Shown here in pieces: positions 33,475-34,539 of a stretch of 34,539 nt of DNA (within the stretch, counting starts at the first letter, position 1; every line of letters begins with the position of its first letter). Where the stretch lies: NCBI GenBank assembly GCA_015654675.1, contig JAATGM010000026.1, positions 1 to 34,539 of the forward strand, written 5' to 3'. Origin of the DNA: Planctomycetota bacterium. Its GTDB lineage: Bacteria; Planctomycetota; Phycisphaerae; UBA1845; UTPLA1. The notes under the pieces were generated by a model. It was given only the letters and a program-made list of their open reading frames with translations, was not told where the DNA came from and ran no database searches. A program made the translations under genes and the position numbers.

Positions 33475-34539
33475 TTACGACACCATGAGCAAATTCAGCG
33501 GGTTTTCGAGGTAGCCGATGATGGCGCGCGTGAAGCGGGCGGCGTCGGCTCCATCAACCACGCGATGATCGAACGAGAGCGAGAGCGGCAGGATCATGCG
33601 CGGGACGATCTGGCCGTTTCGCACGACCGGCTGCCATGACATCCGGCCGAGACCGAGGATGGCGACCTCCGGGTAGTTGATCATCGGGGTGACGAAGGTT
33701 CCGCCCAGGGCACCGACGTTGGTGACGGTGAACGATCCGCCGCGGAGCTCGGCCAGATCGAATTTGGCAGCGCGAGCGCGGTCGGCGAGGTCGTTCAGGT
33801 CCTTCGTGATGCGCAGGAGACTCTTGCGCTCGCAGTCGCGAATGACCGGGACGACCAGCCCGCGCGGCGTGTCGACCGCCACGCCGACGTGGACGTAGTC
33901 CTTATAGATGATTTCGCCGGCCTGATCGTCGAACGAGGAGTTGAGCTGCGGAAACTGCTGCAGGGCGCCGGCGACGGCCTTGATCACGAAAGTCGTGAGG
34001 GTGAGCTTGGTGCCCTTGTCCTTGAAGACCTCGCCGTGCTGTTTGCGAAACGTTTCGAGGTCGGTCACGTCGGCGTTGTCGCAGTGCGTGACGTGAGGGA
34101 CGATCGAATAGGAGCGGACCATCTGGCGGGCGATGGCCTTGCGAATTTGCGTGATCGGCTCGCGGCGGATCGGGCCCCACTGAGCGAAATCGGGCAGGGC
34201 TTCGGATGCGATCGCCGGGCGCGGTGCGCCATCAGCGGGGGCCGAGGGCGCGCTTCGCGCCGGAGCCTGCTCGGTGCGGCCGGGACCGCCGGTGCCGGTC
34301 GGGCCGGCGATGCGATAGCGCTCGAGGTCTTCGCGGACGATGCGTCCGCCCGGGCCTGTGCCATGCACTTCGGCCAGTTCGATATTCATCTCGCGGGCCA
34401 GTTTGCGGATGGCGGGAGCAGCGGGCACCGGACTGCGATTGCCATCGTCCGGGTCGGAACGGCGCGCGGCCGGGGCCTCCGCAGCGACGCGAGCAGGCGC
34501 GGCTGGGGCGCGTGGCGCGGGGGCTTGCGCGGCGACCTG
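33475..34539 (-). CDS. aceF: Pyruvate dehydrogenase E2 (dihydrolipoyl acetyltransferase), C-terminal part, cut by the right edge
   Basis: The frame stays open to the window end (354 visible residues), so the start and lipoyl domain(s) lie outside. The first visible 37 residues are an Ala/Pro linker. Then comes the peripheral-subunit-binding domain (PAIRKLAREMNIELAEVHGTG and GRIVREDLERY), a second Ala/Pro linker and the catalytic acyltransferase domain with IRKAIARQMV, SFTVTNVGALGGTF and the active-site DHRVVDG (33550-33570; H-x3-D-G). It builds the complex core and transfers acetyl groups to CoA. Pairing with the homodimeric aceE in this window suggests pyruvate as substrate, though a branched-chain or 2-oxoglutarate E2 cannot be excluded from this part alone. 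Confidence 0.93.
   Translation of the reverse strand, partial: QVAAQAPAPRAPAAPARVAAEAPAARRSDPDDGNRSPVPAAPAIRKLAREMNIELAEVHGTGPGGRIVREDLERYRIAGPTGTGGPGRTEQAPARSAPSAPADGAPRPAIASEALPDFAQWGPIRREPITQIRKAIARQMVRSYSIVPHVTHCDNADVTDLETFRKQHGEVFKDKGTKLTLTTFVIKAVAGALQQFPQLNSSFDDQAGEIIYKDYVHVGVAVDTPRGLVVPVIRDCERKSLLRITKDLNDLADRARAAKFDLAELRGGSFTVTNVGALGGTFVTPMINYPEVAILGLGRMSWQPVVRNGQIVPRMILPLSLSFDHRVVDGADAARFTRAIIGYLENPLNLLMVS

Overview
The window (34.5 kb, GC-rich, about 60-65% by eye) looks like a chromosomal segment of a Planctomycetota bacterium, possibly of the Phycisphaerae side; the rank below phylum is a guess. Reasons: pilin-like proteins with an H-x10-D variant of the planctomycete H-X9-DG motif, a secreted glycoside hydrolase ending in a dockerin-like repeat pair, an RsgA with a long lysine/arginine-rich N-terminus, many lipoproteins, a Kdo pathway gene (kdsB) and lineage-type palindromic repeats between genes. 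I see no rRNA, tRNA, CRISPR array or intact mobile element.

Layout. 1-5.6 kb: the end of a possible Mu gp27-like gene, a serine-hydrolase-like lipoprotein, a CLC chloride/proton antiporter, then (minus strand) a Kelch lipoprotein and a Wzt-type polysaccharide-export ABC ATPase without its permease. 5.55-6.3 kb: a gene-free stretch rich in short repeats. 6.3-9.4 kb (minus): a four-gene lipoprotein operon made by tandem duplication of a two-gene cassette; each cassette pairs a pseudoprotease with a trypsin-like protease, coupled by an ATGA overlap. 9.5-11.5 kb (plus, divergent): three paralogous pilin-like membrane proteins and a small membrane protein. 11.6-12.4 kb: a lipoprotein with two BamE-like segments. 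12.4-12.7 kb: a cluster of palindromic repeats, one of which supplies the stop codon of the next gene, a 1090-aa GH15 glucoamylase-type enzyme (12.7-16.0 kb).

16.2-19.4 kb: an HtrA-like protease with four probable PDZ domains and a downstream HtrA-like protein that has lost its catalytic His and Ser. 19.4-23.1 kb: DUF4136 lipoprotein, kdsB, an exported glutathione-peroxidase-family protein, metF with a small conserved-looking gene, and a ribbon-helix-helix protein. 23.2-26.1 kb: aceE (homodimeric pyruvate dehydrogenase E1), with a promoter and an intrinsic-terminator-like hairpin in its leader. 26.4-29.5 kb: ECF sigma factor, membrane anti-sigma factor and rsgA in one operon. 29.5-31.5 kb: GT-C type membrane glycosyltransferase. 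31.5-33.3 kb: PQQ-type sugar dehydrogenase followed by a c-type cytochrome lipoprotein, a plausible periplasmic electron-transfer pair. The right edge cuts the gene for pyruvate dehydrogenase E2 (aceF), so E1 and E2 lie about 7 kb apart on the same strand.

The most unusual material is the 6.3-12.4 kb envelope locus: duplicated protease/pseudoprotease lipoproteins diverging from a pilin-like operon across a 78-bp shared promoter region. The same pairing of an active and a dead protease recurs at 16.2-19.4 kb in another protease family.
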